A DNA stretch of 64,000 nucleotides from GCA-003244245 sp049673305 (GTDB lineage Bacteria > Actinomycetota > Actinomycetes > Mycobacteriales > Pseudonocardiaceae). The notes beneath the pieces are model-generated. The model had not been told where the DNA came from. It made no database searches and saw nothing but the letters and a program-made list of their open reading frames with translations. The DNA is taken from positions 1-64,000 of the forward strand of contig JBATXM010000256.1 of assembly GCA_049673305.1 (NCBI GenBank), given 5' to 3'. The position numbers were made by a program, and so were the translations under genes. Each line of letters begins with the position of its first letter. Position 1 is the first letter of the stretch. Positions 15,698-24,131 of the stretch are shown piece after piece.

Positions 15698-16513
15698 ATG
15701 GCGAATTATTCCGCCGCCGACGTCAAGCGAATCCGGGACTTGACTGGTTCCGGGATGATGGACTGTAAGAAGGCATTGGAAGAATCCGGCGGTGACTTCG
15801 ACCGGGCAGTCGAACTGCTGCGCATCAAGGGCGCGAAGGACGTCGGCAAGCGGGCCGAGCGCACCACCGCCAATGGACTGGTAACCGCCGAGGGCGGCGT
15901 GATGATCGAACTCAATTGCGAGACCGACTTCGTGGCCAAGGGTGCCGACTTCCAGGAGCTTGCCAGCAAGATCCTGGCTGAGGCGATCCGGACCCGGCCC
16001 GTCGACGTCGAAGCGCTCGCCCAGGCGCAGTGCAACGGTGGCAAAGTCGAGGATGCGGTGCAGGCCTTCTCCGCCAAGATCGGCGAGAAGCTCCAGCTCC
16101 GCCGGGTGGTGTCCTTCGGCGGCGAGGTAGCCACCTACCTGCACCGCCGTGCCTCTGACCTGCCACCAGCGGTGGGCGTGCTCGTCGAGTATGACGGTGC
16201 TTCGCCGGAGACCGCGCGTGCGGTGGCGATGCAGGTGGCCGCCATGAAGCCGCGCTATGTCTCTCGGGATGACGTGCCGGCCGACGTGCTCGCCGATGAA
16301 CGGCGCATCGCGCAAGAGACCGCCCGCCAGGAGGGCAAGCCCGAGCAGGCGCTGCCGAAGATCATCGAAGGCCGCATCAATGGCTTCTTCAAGGACACCG
16401 TGTTGCTGGAGCAATCTTCAGTGCAGGATTCCAAGAAGACCGTCCGGGCTCTTCTGGACGAGGCCGGGGTGACTGTGCGGCGGTTCGCCCGCTTCGAGGT
16501 AGGGCAGGCCTGA
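15698..16513 (+). CDS. tsf: translation elongation factor Ts
   Basis: A 271-residue EF-Ts, nucleotide exchange factor for EF-Tu. The N-terminal UBA-like domain (VKRIRDLTGSGMMDCKKALEES GG) carries the family signature, and the core has the EF-Ts motif ELNCETDFVAK, followed by the dimerisation subdomain. The length fits the actinobacterial norm. It lies between rpsB and pyrH, as expected, with an intergenic gap of 56 bases from rpsB and 7 bases to pyrH. Confidence 0.98.
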   Translation: MANYSAADVKRIRDLTGSGMMDCKKALEESGGDFDRAVELLRIKGAKDVGKRAERTTANGLVTAEGGVMIELNCETDFVAKGADFQELASKILAEAIRTRPVDVEALAQAQCNGGKVEDAVQAFSAKIGEKLQLRRVVSFGGEVATYLHRRASDLPPAVGVLVEYDGASPETARAVAMQVAAMKPRYVSRDDVPADVLADERRIAQETARQEGKPEQALPKIIEGRINGFFKDTVLLEQSSVQDSKKTVRALLDEAGVTVRRFARFEVGQA

Positions 16514-16520
16514 CGCGCCG

Positions 16521-17258
16521 ATGAACGCCGACCGGCTGGTGGGTCCCGGATACCGTAGAGTGCTCCTCAAACTCGGCGGTGAGATGTTCGGCGGCGGTGG
16601 AGTCGGGGTAGACCCCGAAGTGGTGAAGGCTGTCGCGCGGCAGATCGCCGAGGTGGTCGCTGGCGGGATGCAGATGGCCGTGGTGATCGGCGGGGGGAAC
16701 TTCTTTCGCGGTGCAGAACTCCAGCAGGGTGGCATGGAACGTTCCCGTGGCGACTACATGGGAATGCTGGGCACAGTGATGAACTGCTTGGCCCTGCAGG
16801 ACTTCCTGGAGCGAGTGCACAAGATTGATACACGCGTCCAAACGGCCATCACGATGGGTCAGGTCGCCGAGCCCTACATCCCGCGCAAGGCTATCCGGCA
16901 CCTCGAAAAAGGCCGGGTGGTGATCTTCGGGGCTGGCGTGGGGATGCCCTACTTCTCCACCGACACCACCGGTGCCCAGCGGGCGCTAGAGATTGGTTGC
17001 GAGGTCCTGTTGCTGGGCAAGGCGGTCGATGGGGTCTACACCGCTGACCCCAGGATCGATTCTTCGGCCACGATGTTCACTCACATCACCCATCGCGAGG
17101 TGCTTGAGCGCGGACTCAATGTGGCGGACGCGACGGCTTTCAGCCTGTGCATGGACAACAAACTGCCGATCATCGTTTTCAATCTGCTCACCGAGGGCAA
17201 TATCGCTCGTGCGGTGCGTGGTGAGCCTATCGGAACCCTGGTCAGCTCTGCGGCATAA
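16521..17258 (+). CDS. pyrH: uridylate kinase
   Basis: A 245-residue UMP kinase of the amino acid kinase fold, catalysing UMP + ATP to UDP. Recognisable blocks are RVLLKLGGEMFGG near the N-terminus, VIGGGNFFRG, DYMGMLGTVMNCLALQ, GAGVGMPYFSTDTTGAQRA and the C-terminal NLLTEGNIARAVRGE. It starts 7 bases after tsf, so it is likely cotranscribed. In bacteria the enzyme is hexameric and regulated by UTP and GTP; regulatory behaviour is not readable here. Confidence 0.97.
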   Translation: MNADRLVGPGYRRVLLKLGGEMFGGGGVGVDPEVVKAVARQIAEVVAGGMQMAVVIGGGNFFRGAELQQGGMERSRGDYMGMLGTVMNCLALQDFLERVHKIDTRVQTAITMGQVAEPYIPRKAIRHLEKGRVVIFGAGVGMPYFSTDTTGAQRALEIGCEVLLLGKAVDGVYTADPRIDSSATMFTHITHREVLERGLNVADATAFSLCMDNKLPIIVFNLLTEGNIARAVRGEPIGTLVSSAA

Positions 17259-17286
17259 CGGGCATCAGGCTAGACAAGGAGCAGCC

Positions 17287-17844
17287 GTGATCGATGATAC
17301 CCTCCTCGACGCCGAGGAGAAAATGGAGAAGGCCGTGTCGGTGGCCAAGGAGGATCTCGCCACGGTGCGTACCGGTCGGGCCAGTCCGGCGATGTTCTCC
17401 AAGATTGTCGTGGACTATTACGGCTCGGTTACCCCATTGACCCAACTGGCCAGTGTGGCTGTCCCGGAGGCCCGGATGGCCGTGATCAAGCCCTACGACC
17501 CCAGCCAGCTCAGGATGATGGAGAAGGCTATCCGGGACTCCGACCTCGGTGTCAACCCCACTAATGATGGGGTGATCATCCGGGTGCTCATCCCGCAACT
17601 GTCCCAAGAACGCCGTCGAGATTTGGTCAAGGTGGCGCATACCAAGGGAGAAGACGCCAAGGTATCCATTCGAAACATCCGTCGCAAGGCTAAAGAGCAA
17701 CTCACCCGTATGTCTCGAGACGGTGAAGCGGGCGAAGACGACGTCACACGGGCAGAGAAGGAACTCGAGGCCATCACGCACCGGTACGTGGGGCAGATCG
17801 ACGAGCTCGTCAAGCACAAGGAATCCGAACTACTCGAGGTCTGA
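17287..17844 (+). CDS. frr: ribosome recycling factor
   Basis: GTG 17287 has AAGGAG six bases upstream, giving the family-standard 185 residues; longer frames upstream read over pyrH. The sequence has the RRF pattern: DLATVRTGRASPAMF, VDYYGSVTPLTQLASV, PYDPSQLRMMEKAIRDSDLG, and the C-terminal EKELEAITHRYVGQIDELVKHKE. RRF with EF-G splits the post-termination ribosome. It sits between pyrH and cdsA in the usual order. Confidence 0.97.
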   Translation: MIDDTLLDAEEKMEKAVSVAKEDLATVRTGRASPAMFSKIVVDYYGSVTPLTQLASVAVPEARMAVIKPYDPSQLRMMEKAIRDSDLGVNPTNDGVIIRVLIPQLSQERRRDLVKVAHTKGEDAKVSIRNIRRKAKEQLTRMSRDGEAGEDDVTRAEKELEAITHRYVGQIDELVKHKESELLEV

Positions 17845-18723
17845 ATGGCCGCCAGCGGACTACCCGAGCGTCCCACTTCCGCTGTGCACCCAGCTCAGTG
17901 CCCGCCCGTCCGGCGGGCGGGCCGGAATTTGTGGGCGGCGATCGCCGTCGGCCTGCTGATGGGCGCCGGGATTCTGGTGGCGCTGTTCACTGTGCGGCAG
18001 GTGTTCATCGGGATTGTGGCCGCTGCGGTGGCGGTGTCCAGCTGGGAGTTGGCCGGGGCATTGCGCCGGGTCGGTATCCGGGTGTTGCTGGCGCCGGTCC
18101 TCGTTGGCGGGCAAGCGATGGTGTGGCTGGCCTGGCCGTATGGTCAGGACGGAATACTCGTTGCGTTCGTGATCACTGCGCTGGTCTGCCTGGTGTGGCG
18201 CTTCCCCAAAGGCGCGGTAGGCTACGTCCGCGACGTCAGCGCGTCGGTGTTCAGCACGGCCTACGTCGCCGGATTCGCCTCTTTCGCAACGCTGCTCGTT
18301 GTTCCTGCCGACGGTGCGGCGCGCGTCTTGTGTCTGATGCTCGCTGTCGTGGCTTCGGACGTCGGTGGTTATGCCACGGGCGTGCTGGGTGGGCGGCACC
18401 TGATGGCGCCTTTAATCAGCCCGAAGAAATCCTGGGAGGGGTTTATCGGATCGTTGGTGGCCGGTACTGCCGCTGGCGCTCTGTCGGTGATTTTTCTGTT
18501 GGGTGGCCAGCTGTGGCACGGGGTGCTGTTCGGGCTGGCGGTCGTGCTCACCGCGACCGGAGGGGATCTGGTTGAATCACTGATCAAGCGTGATCTCGGC
18601 GTCAAGGACATGGGTGCTGTGCTGCCTGGCCACGGTGGGTTGATGGACCGGATCGACTCACTGCTGCCTTCGGCGGTCGTGTCCTGGCTGCTGTTGAGCC
18701 TGCTCGTTCCGATCGGCGGCTGA
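17845..18723 (+). CDS. cdsA: phosphatidate cytidylyltransferase (CDP-diacylglycerol synthase)
   Basis: A 292-residue polytopic membrane enzyme making CDP-diacylglycerol from phosphatidate and CTP, the branch point of phospholipid synthesis. It has about eight hydrophobic segments from residue 30 on, the PKKSWEGFIGS block, and the full C-terminal family signature (SLIKRDLGVKDMG... PGHGGLMDRIDS). The first ~30 residues are a polar extension. The ATG directly follows the frr stop, and the downstream methyltransferase begins 2 bases after its stop, so these are one transcription unit. Confidence 0.95.
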   Translation: MAASGLPERPTSAVHPAQCPPVRRAGRNLWAAIAVGLLMGAGILVALFTVRQVFIGIVAAAVAVSSWELAGALRRVGIRVLLAPVLVGGQAMVWLAWPYGQDGILVAFVITALVCLVWRFPKGAVGYVRDVSASVFSTAYVAGFASFATLLVVPADGAARVLCLMLAVVASDVGGYATGVLGGRHLMAPLISPKKSWEGFIGSLVAGTAAGALSVIFLLGGQLWHGVLFGLAVVLTATGGDLVESLIKRDLGVKDMGAVLPGHGGLMDRIDSLLPSAVVSWLLLSLLVPIGG

Positions 18724-18725
18724 AG

Positions 18726-19463
18726 GTGACCGACCCGGGCGTGTTGGCTAGTCCCAACATCTGGAACTGGCCCGCAGTCTACGAGCGAGAAAATCAGGCG
18801 GTCGACGCCGACGGGGCACTGTGGGCGGCATTGGCTGACCGGGCTGACTGGTCTGGCGCCGACATCGTTGATGTCGGCTGCGGAGACGGGTTTCACCTGC
18901 CTCGATTCGCCGAGCGGGCGCGCAGCGTGGTTGGGGTGGAGCCCCACCTTCCGCTGGCGATCCACGCCCGCCGACGGGTTCGCGACCTGCCAGGAGTGCG
19001 GGTGCTCGCCGGCTGCGCGGGGCGCCTGCCGCTAGCCGACTCCAGCGTCGATCTGGTGCATGCCCGCGTTGCCTACTTCTTCGGACCCGGTTGCGAGCCC
19101 GGCTTGGTCGAGGCGCGACGAGTGCTGCGCCCCGGCGCAACCATGGTCGTCATCGACCTGGATGGTACCCAGGCCCCCTACGGTGAGTGGTTGTGCGCGT
19201 CAGCGCCCCGCTACCGGCCTGCCGCCGTCGAGACGTTCTTCGCCGCCCAGGGCTTCGACTGCTACCGGGTAGACACCACCTGGCGTTTCCGCGACCGTAG
19301 TGACCTGGAGGACGTGCTGCGGATCGAGTTCACTCCTGAGGTCGCGGCGCGGGCGATCGCGCACACTCAGGGACTGACGATTCCGGTCCGCTACCGTCTG
19401 CACGTGCGCCGCGAGCCCACCGGGCTCACCGTGCTCACCATGGGGGACAATGGAAAGCGATGA
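18726..19463 (+). CDS. class I SAM-dependent methyltransferase
   Basis: A 245-residue protein with the Rossmann methyltransferase motifs: motif I VDVGCGDGFHLPRFA, the acidic residue after strand 2 in VVGVEPH, and RLPLADSSVDLVHARVAYFF for motifs II/III, with the substrate-side RRVLRPGATMVVIDLDG. The acceptor molecule cannot be predicted. GTG 18726 starts 2 bases after cdsA and the stop overlaps rlmN by ATGA, so it is embedded in a core operon and probably has a housekeeping role. Confidence 0.88.
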   Translation: MTDPGVLASPNIWNWPAVYERENQAVDADGALWAALADRADWSGADIVDVGCGDGFHLPRFAERARSVVGVEPHLPLAIHARRRVRDLPGVRVLAGCAGRLPLADSSVDLVHARVAYFFGPGCEPGLVEARRVLRPGATMVVIDLDGTQAPYGEWLCASAPRYRPAAVETFFAAQGFDCYRVDTTWRFRDRSDLEDVLRIEFTPEVAARAIAHTQGLTIPVRYRLHVRREPTGLTVLTMGDNGKR

Positions 19464-20596
19464 CAGCGCTGCCCTTGGTGCCCTTGGTGATCGAAGCCCC
19501 GCGCCGGGGCATGCCCCCGCGGCACCTCGCCGACCTCGACCGTGACCAACGCCGTGCCGTGGTGACGGAGCTGGGTGAGCCGGCATTTCGCGCCGACCAG
19601 CTGGCCCGGCACTACTTTGTGCGGCTGAGCACCGATCCAGCCGCGATGACCGATCTCCCCGCAGCACGCCGGGACCGGCTTGTTGCGGCGTTGCTGCCGG
19701 AATTGGCCACCCCGATGCGGCACATCTGCTGCGAGGGCGGCACGACCCGAAAGACGCTGTGGCGTGCCGCCGACGGGGCGCTGACCGAAAGCGTGCTGAT
19801 GCGCTACCCGGACCGGGCCACGGTGTGTATCTCCAGCCAGGCCGGTTGTGGGATGGCGTGCCCGTTCTGCGCTACCGGGCAGGGTGGGTTGACCCGCAAC
19901 CTGTCCACTGCGGAGATCGTCGACCAGGTGCGCGAGGCCGCAGCCGCAATGCGCGACGGCGAACTGACCGGCGGGCCCGGCCGGCTGTCCAACGTCGTGT
20001 TCATGGGCATGGGCGAGCCGCTGGCCAACTACCAGCGGGTTCTCGCCGCCGTCCGCCGGATCACGCACCCCGCACCGGACGGGTTGGGTCTGTCTCAGCG
20101 ATCGGTGACGGTCTCCACCGTGGGCCTGGTGCCGGCGATCCGGCGGCTGGCCGCCGAAGGACTGCAAGTCACGCTGGCGGTGTCGTTGCACACCCCGGAC
20201 GACGAGTTGCGTGACACCCTCGTCCCGGTGAACCGCCGGTGGAAAGTGGCCGAGGTGCTCGATGCCTCGCGGCATTACGCGGACACCACGGGGCGCCGGG
20301 TGTCCATCGAGTACGCGCTGATCCGGGACGTCAACGACCAGCCGTGGCGGGCTGAGCTGCTCGGCCGGCTACTGCGCGAACGCCTAGGCGCCCTGGTGCA
20401 CGTGAACCTCATCCCGCTCAACCCCACCCCAGGCAGTGAATGGGACGCCAGCCCGTTGCCCGTCCAAGAAGAATTTGTGGCGCGGGTCCGCGTCGCCGGC
20501 GTCCCCTGTACCGTCCGAGACACCCGCGGCCGCGAGATCGCCGCCGCCTGCGGCCAGCTCGCCGCCTCACCGTTGCGCCCCCTCGTATCACCATGA
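19460..20596 (+). CDS. rlmN: dual-specificity RNA methyltransferase RlmN
   Basis: A 378-residue radical-SAM enzyme that methylates C2 of adenosine 2503 in 23S rRNA and A37 of some tRNAs. The CxxxCxxC cluster motif is in GCGMACPFCATG, followed by SNVVFMGMGEPLANY and SVTVSTVGLVPAI. The second methylating Cys lies in the C-terminal VPCTVRDTRGREIAAACGQL. Length and order of blocks match the family. ATG overlaps the methyltransferase stop (ATGA). Confidence 0.97.
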   Translation: MTALPLVPLVIEAPRRGMPPRHLADLDRDQRRAVVTELGEPAFRADQLARHYFVRLSTDPAAMTDLPAARRDRLVAALLPELATPMRHICCEGGTTRKTLWRAADGALTESVLMRYPDRATVCISSQAGCGMACPFCATGQGGLTRNLSTAEIVDQVREAAAAMRDGELTGGPGRLSNVVFMGMGEPLANYQRVLAAVRRITHPAPDGLGLSQRSVTVSTVGLVPAIRRLAAEGLQVTLAVSLHTPDDELRDTLVPVNRRWKVAEVLDASRHYADTTGRRVSIEYALIRDVNDQPWRAELLGRLLRERLGALVHVNLIPLNPTPGSEWDASPLPVQEEFVARVRVAGVPCTVRDTRGREIAAACGQLAASPLRPLVSP

Positions 20597-20604
20597 CCTC
20601 GTCA

Positions 20605-20634
20605 TTGTGGAAGTGCTGCGAATCGCAGTATAAT
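20605..20634 (+). promoter_or_regulatory. consensus promoter giving a leaderless vapB-type transcript
   Basis: TATAAT at 20629-20634 with TTGTGG at 20605-20610, spacer 18. The antitoxin ATG is at 20641, 7 bases after the -10, which is where transcription should start, so the mRNA would be leaderless; no ribosome site is present before this ATG. Confidence 0.6.
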
Positions 20635-20640
20635 GCTGCT

Positions 20641-20877
20641 ATGCCCACGTCGATCACTATCCGCAACGTGCCTGACGACGTCCGTGACGAGCTCGCAGGC
20701 AGGGCCGCGCGCGCGGGGCGTTCACTCCAGGAGCACCTGCGTAGTGAGCTGATCGAGCTCGCCCGTCGACCATCCGTCGAGCAACTCCTTGAGCGCGTCC
20801 GGGAACGTAAGGTGACCACGTCCACTCGCCTGAGCATTGAGGAGATTCTCGAGCACCGCGACGCCGATAGACGGTGA
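20641..20877 (+). CDS. FitA/VapB-type ribbon-helix-helix antitoxin
   Basis: A 78-residue protein with an N-terminal ribbon-helix-helix fold (SITIRNVPDDVRDELAGRAARAGRSLQEHLRSELI), as in FitA-like antitoxins of VapBC modules, and a polar C-terminal toxin-binding tail (KVTTSTRLSIEEILEH). Longer frames upstream read over rlmN. The TGA overlaps the toxin GTG as GTGA. It likely represses its own promoter, which sits immediately upstream. Confidence 0.88.
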   Translation: MPTSITIRNVPDDVRDELAGRAARAGRSLQEHLRSELIELARRPSVEQLLERVRERKVTTSTRLSIEEILEHRDADRR

Positions 20878-21305
20878 CGCTGGTCATTGATGCGGGTGTC
20901 GTCGTCGCGGCGCTGGTCGATGGCGGCCCGCACGGCCGATGGGCGGAGTCGATGTTTGCATCCGGACCGCTGGCCGCTCCGCACCTGATGCCGGTTGAGG
21001 CGGCGAACGTCCTGCGCCGCGCCTGCCTGGCGGGCACGCTCAGCGCGGACTCCGCGCAATTGGCCCACGCGGACCTGCTCAAGCTGCGGGTGGTGCTCTT
21101 TGATTACGAGCCGGTGGCCGAGCGGGTATGGAGTCTCCGTAGTGCCGTCACCGCCTACGACGCCTGTTACATCGCCCTTGCTGAAGCGCTTGACGCGCCA
21201 CTTGCCACCATGGACCTGCGGCTGACCCACGCCCCCGGACCGCGTTGCGTATTCAAGACCCCACCGACCACGCAGAGCGCGACCCACTCGGATTCAGCAG
21301 GCTGA
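20874..21305 (+). CDS. vapC: VapC-family PIN-domain ribonuclease toxin
   Basis: A 143-residue PIN protein starting at GTG that overlaps the antitoxin stop. PIN acidic residues are visible: D in VIDAGVVVAAL, E in PVEAANVLRRA, D in AYDACYIALAEAL, and D in ATMDLRLTHAPG. Such toxins cut specific tRNAs or rRNA. The C-terminal 20 residues after RCVFKTP are poorly conserved. Function as a pair with the upstream antitoxin is firm by family and arrangement; the RNA target is unknown. Confidence 0.9.
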   Translation: MTLVIDAGVVVAALVDGGPHGRWAESMFASGPLAAPHLMPVEAANVLRRACLAGTLSADSAQLAHADLLKLRVVLFDYEPVAERVWSLRSAVTAYDACYIALAEALDAPLATMDLRLTHAPGPRCVFKTPPTTQSATHSDSAG

Positions 21306-21398
21306 TGTTCACCACCAGGCGCCGCGTAGCCTGTCGCTACCTCGTCGCCGATGCCCCCGGGGGTCTCGGCGCGGGTTCCGGTGAGGAGAGGGGCTCTG

Positions 21399-22631
21399 GT
21401 GAACGTTGAGGACGCGCTGTCGATCGGTGAGCGTGCTCGCAAGCTCCGTTCTCGGCGCGGGTTGAGCCTGGAGGTCGTGGGCGGCCTGGCCAAGATCAGC
21501 GGGCCTTACCTGTCGATGCTCGAACGTGGGCTGCGGGGGTTCAATCGCCGTGGCCTGATCGAGGACCTGGCCGACGCGCTGGGGTGCTCGGTGGCCGATC
21601 TGACCGGCCAGCCGTACGAGGCGGTGGATCGGCAGAGCGCGCTGGTGAGCGTCGCGGTGACGGAGATCAGTACGGCGCTGCATGACGTCACGCTGGACGA
21701 CGTGCCGGACATCTCGGCACGGCCGATGGCCGAGCTGACCAGCGCTGCGGCCTTCGCCCTTGTCTGTGCCGACGACGCTGGTTACGGCCTCGCTGGGCAG
21801 GGCCTCGCCGCACTGCTCGTTGAGTTGCACGTCCATGCCGTGACCGGCGAGCGCGGCACCCGCCACGCCGCGCTGCCGGCCCTGGTGGAGGCCTGCAAGG
21901 CTGCTTACATCCTCGCCCAGAGGACCGGGCGCAACGAGTTGGCGGGAATCGTCGCCCAGCGTGGCCTGGACGCCGCTCGCCTTGCCGAGCGCCCGGATTT
22001 GACCGCGCTGATGCAGATGGGCCAGGCTAACGCGCTGATCGGTGTCGGTGCCCGACGACGGGGCCGCCTGGTGTGTGCCGAGGCCCTCCGCGACATCTCG
22101 GCGCTGCCAGGCCCGACGAAAGACGACACCACCACCGCCGAAGCCTGCGGGATGCTGCACCTACAGACGGCATTGATCGCCGCCCGTGATGGCCGTACCG
22201 GGGACGTCGCCACCCACCTTGCGGAGGCCCGGTCGCTGGCCGCGCACACCGGGGAGCGCAATCACCTGCGCTACCACTTCGGCCCGACGAATGTGGCCGC
22301 CTGGGAGCTGGGTCTGGCGGTGGAGGGCGGTACCGGGCCGGCGGTGGCCGAACGCCTGGCCGCAGGGCCGATCGACCTGTCGGTGTTCGGCAGCAAGGGG
22401 CGGCCGGCCGATGTGCACTTCGACCTGGCCCGCGCCTGGGCGCAGGCCAATGGTTCGCGTGATGGCGAGGCGGTGCGCGCGCTGGACACCGCCGACCGCT
22501 TGGCTCCGGTTCGGGTCCGTAACGACCCGATCGTTCGGGACCTGGTGCTCACCCTGGACCGCCGCGCCCCGCGTCGGGTATGGGAGCTTGACAGCTTGCG
22601 CAACCGCTTGGGTGTCAGCAGGCCGGTTTAA
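21399..22631 (+). CDS. XRE-family regulator with long TPR-like domain
   Basis: GTG 21399 is chosen: GAGGAGAGGGG lies just upstream, whereas the frame start at 21351 lacks a site. The 410-residue protein opens with a helix-turn-helix (IGERARKLRSRRGLSLEVVGGLAKISGPYLSMLERG) and continues as Ala/Leu-rich helical repeats up to the C-terminus (LAEARSLAAHTGERNHLRYHFGPTNVAAWEL...). This architecture is common in actinobacteria, often near small hypothetical genes such as the DUF6907-type protein that follows. Signals and targets unknown. Confidence 0.82.
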   Translation: MNVEDALSIGERARKLRSRRGLSLEVVGGLAKISGPYLSMLERGLRGFNRRGLIEDLADALGCSVADLTGQPYEAVDRQSALVSVAVTEISTALHDVTLDDVPDISARPMAELTSAAAFALVCADDAGYGLAGQGLAALLVELHVHAVTGERGTRHAALPALVEACKAAYILAQRTGRNELAGIVAQRGLDAARLAERPDLTALMQMGQANALIGVGARRRGRLVCAEALRDISALPGPTKDDTTTAEACGMLHLQTALIAARDGRTGDVATHLAEARSLAAHTGERNHLRYHFGPTNVAAWELGLAVEGGTGPAVAERLAAGPIDLSVFGSKGRPADVHFDLARAWAQANGSRDGEAVRALDTADRLAPVRVRNDPIVRDLVLTLDRRAPRRVWELDSLRNRLGVSRPV

Positions 22632-22676
22632 CGGAGTGTGCAGAGCCGGCTTGATCGTCACGGCATTGTCTGCCGG

Positions 22677-23036
22677 GTGAACACAGCAGATCAATCACCC
22701 AAGACCCAGAATCCGCAGTGCGAGTACGGCCGGATGGCCGTGGACGGCAAGCGCACCGACGACGAGCATCCGGCGTGGTGTCACCCGCAGCACTGCTTTG
22801 TGACCGACGAGGGGGGGCGGGTCCACCAGCAGGCCCCTACCCGCTGGGAGGACGACACCGCGGAGGTATCGTGCGAGACCCGGCTACTGGATCCGGCGGA
22901 CGACGAGCACGTCTACCTGGAGCTGTCCCTACGGTGTCTGCGGCTCAGACGCAACGGGTTCAGCTGGGTCGTGCCGCTGGACACCGCGCGGCGGCTGCGC
23001 GACCAGCTGACTGAGCACCTAGACGCCGCGCAATGA
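22677..23036 (+). CDS. DUF6907-like small protein
   Basis: GTG 22677 gives 119 residues; it follows the XRE gene by 45 bases. The pattern HPAWCHPQHCFV... GGRVHQQ, then a beta-rich stretch with YLELSLRCLRLRRNGFSWVVPLDTARRL matches my memory of DUF6907-type proteins that accompany actinobacterial XRE regulators. The paired Cys/His near the N-terminus (HPAWCHPQHC) could bind zinc. Biochemical function unknown; family assignment is from memory. Confidence 0.65.
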   Translation: MNTADQSPKTQNPQCEYGRMAVDGKRTDDEHPAWCHPQHCFVTDEGGRVHQQAPTRWEDDTAEVSCETRLLDPADDEHVYLELSLRCLRLRRNGFSWVVPLDTARRLRDQLTEHLDAAQ

Positions 23037-23067
23037 GCTGCGCGCTGGTCAGCGAAAGGTTCTTCCT

Positions 23068-23614
23068 GTGTTCGATCATCGTGTTCACGCCTATCTGCGT
23101 GCCCTTGCCGGCCTGCGGGCACACCGTGTCGGTCCGTTCTTGGCATCCTTCGACGACCACGACCCGGGTCTGTTTCGCAACTACGCTGTCCCAGACGAGG
23201 GCGCCGACCCCACCCCAGATCAGGTCGCGGAGCTGATCGCGGCGTTCACCGAGTGGACCGCACCCCACGGCTGGGGATACCTGCCGGGCCTCTGCCCGGC
23301 CGTTGAGCCCGCACTGGTCGCCGTGGGGTTCGCTCCGGAGCGGCGGTTACCGGTACGACGGTGTCAGCGAGCTCGCCACTATCGGCGTCCGAATTCCCTA
23401 CCGGCGGCGCGGGATCGCGGCAGCCCTGACCGCGCTGCTGACCCGGGCCTGCCCCACCGCGGGGATCACCACCCCGTTCCTGACCCTCGTAGGGGAGGCG
23501 GCGGAACGCATCTACCGCTCTGTCGGCTACCGACCCGTTACCGAGATGCTCCACATCTCCGCCAGCTGCCTAACGGTCGCGCAGGATTACAGGGGCTCGC
23601 AGGCTGGCGCGTAG
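23068..23614 (+). pseudogene. broken GNAT-family acetyltransferase gene
   Basis: The frame from GTG 23068 gives an acetyltransferase-like N-terminal part (RVGPFLASFDDHDPGLFRNYAVPDE... AVEPALVAVGFAPERR). Family pattern then continues in another frame with the acetyl-CoA binding region YRRRGIAAALTALLTRA and GEAAERIYRSVGYRPVTEMLHIS, ending at 23614. Compared with a normal GNAT of this type about 60-70 residues between the two parts are missing, so both a deletion and a frameshift have occurred around 23340-23370. Inactive as an enzyme. Confidence 0.75.
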
Positions 23615-23702
23615 CGAAAAATTCCGCGCAACGAGTCGTCGCAGCCCTAGGGCAACTCCCGGCGCACGATCCCACCGCTTTCAGCCATGATGGGGACGGA
23701 TC

Positions 23703-23921
23703 TCACGCCGCGTCGACGGTCGTTGCGCTGACCGTCGATGGGTCCGGGATTACCTCACCCCGCTCGCGCATCACCTCAAGGTGACCGTACATCGCCTCCT
23801 TCATCTCCGATAGGGCTTCCTCCTCCGTGTCGCCGGGCCCGACGCAGCCGGGGAGGTCGGGGCTCCACGCGCCGTAACCGCCGTCGTCCGCTCGCTCGAT
23901 GATGATCGCGTAAGTACTCAC
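23703..23921 (-). CDS. hicB: HicB-family antitoxin
   Basis: GTG 23921 has AGGAGG 7 bases upstream; the longer frame reads over hicA. The 72-residue product has the HicB fold: YAIIIERADDGGYGAWSPDLPGCVGPGDTEEEALSEMKEAMYGHLEVM, the partially degraded RNase H-like antitoxin domain. HicB blocks the HicA mRNA interferase. The start overlaps the stop of the hicA remnant (GTGA), the normal order hicA-hicB, but hicA itself is damaged, so this may be an orphan antitoxin. Confidence 0.85.
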   Translation of the reverse strand: MSTYAIIIERADDGGYGAWSPDLPGCVGPGDTEEEALSEMKEAMYGHLEVMRERGEVIPDPSTVSATTVDAA

Positions 23922-24055
23922 CGCAGCCTCCTGTTGATCCCAGCCTGCTTTAGGATGCTGCGCTCGGTACCGATGGGCAAGTCCCGGCTCAGCCCGCCGG
24001 GCACGGTCACCACTCCCGGCTTGATTGCGTGGACGTAGTGACGATGCCGCTGGGG
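23920..24055 (-). pseudogene. hicA: hicA toxin remnant lacking its N-terminus
   Basis: The frame reads RHRHYVHAIKPGVVTVPGG then LSRDLPIGTERSILKQAGI, the C-terminal two-thirds of HicA/YcfA mRNA interferases, and ends in a TGA overlapping the hicB GTG. An in-frame stop at 24056-24058 precedes it, and the usual start and first helix (MKxRExIRLLExDGW type) are absent in frame; a GYRVGQGRDPSG stretch in a neighbouring frame hints that a frameshift cut them off. The catalytic His (in SHRHYVH-like region) remains. Confidence 0.65.
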
Positions 24056-24131
24056 TCACGGCCCTGGCCGACCCGGTAGCCTCATTATTGCCGTCCTGAG
24101 TAGGAATGACTGGTTTACTGCGCACGGTCGC

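Noticed and set aside
15446..16414. 322-codon minus-strand frame opposite tsf and rpsB end
   Set aside because: Exact antisense of conserved coding sequence, no ribosome site or motif.
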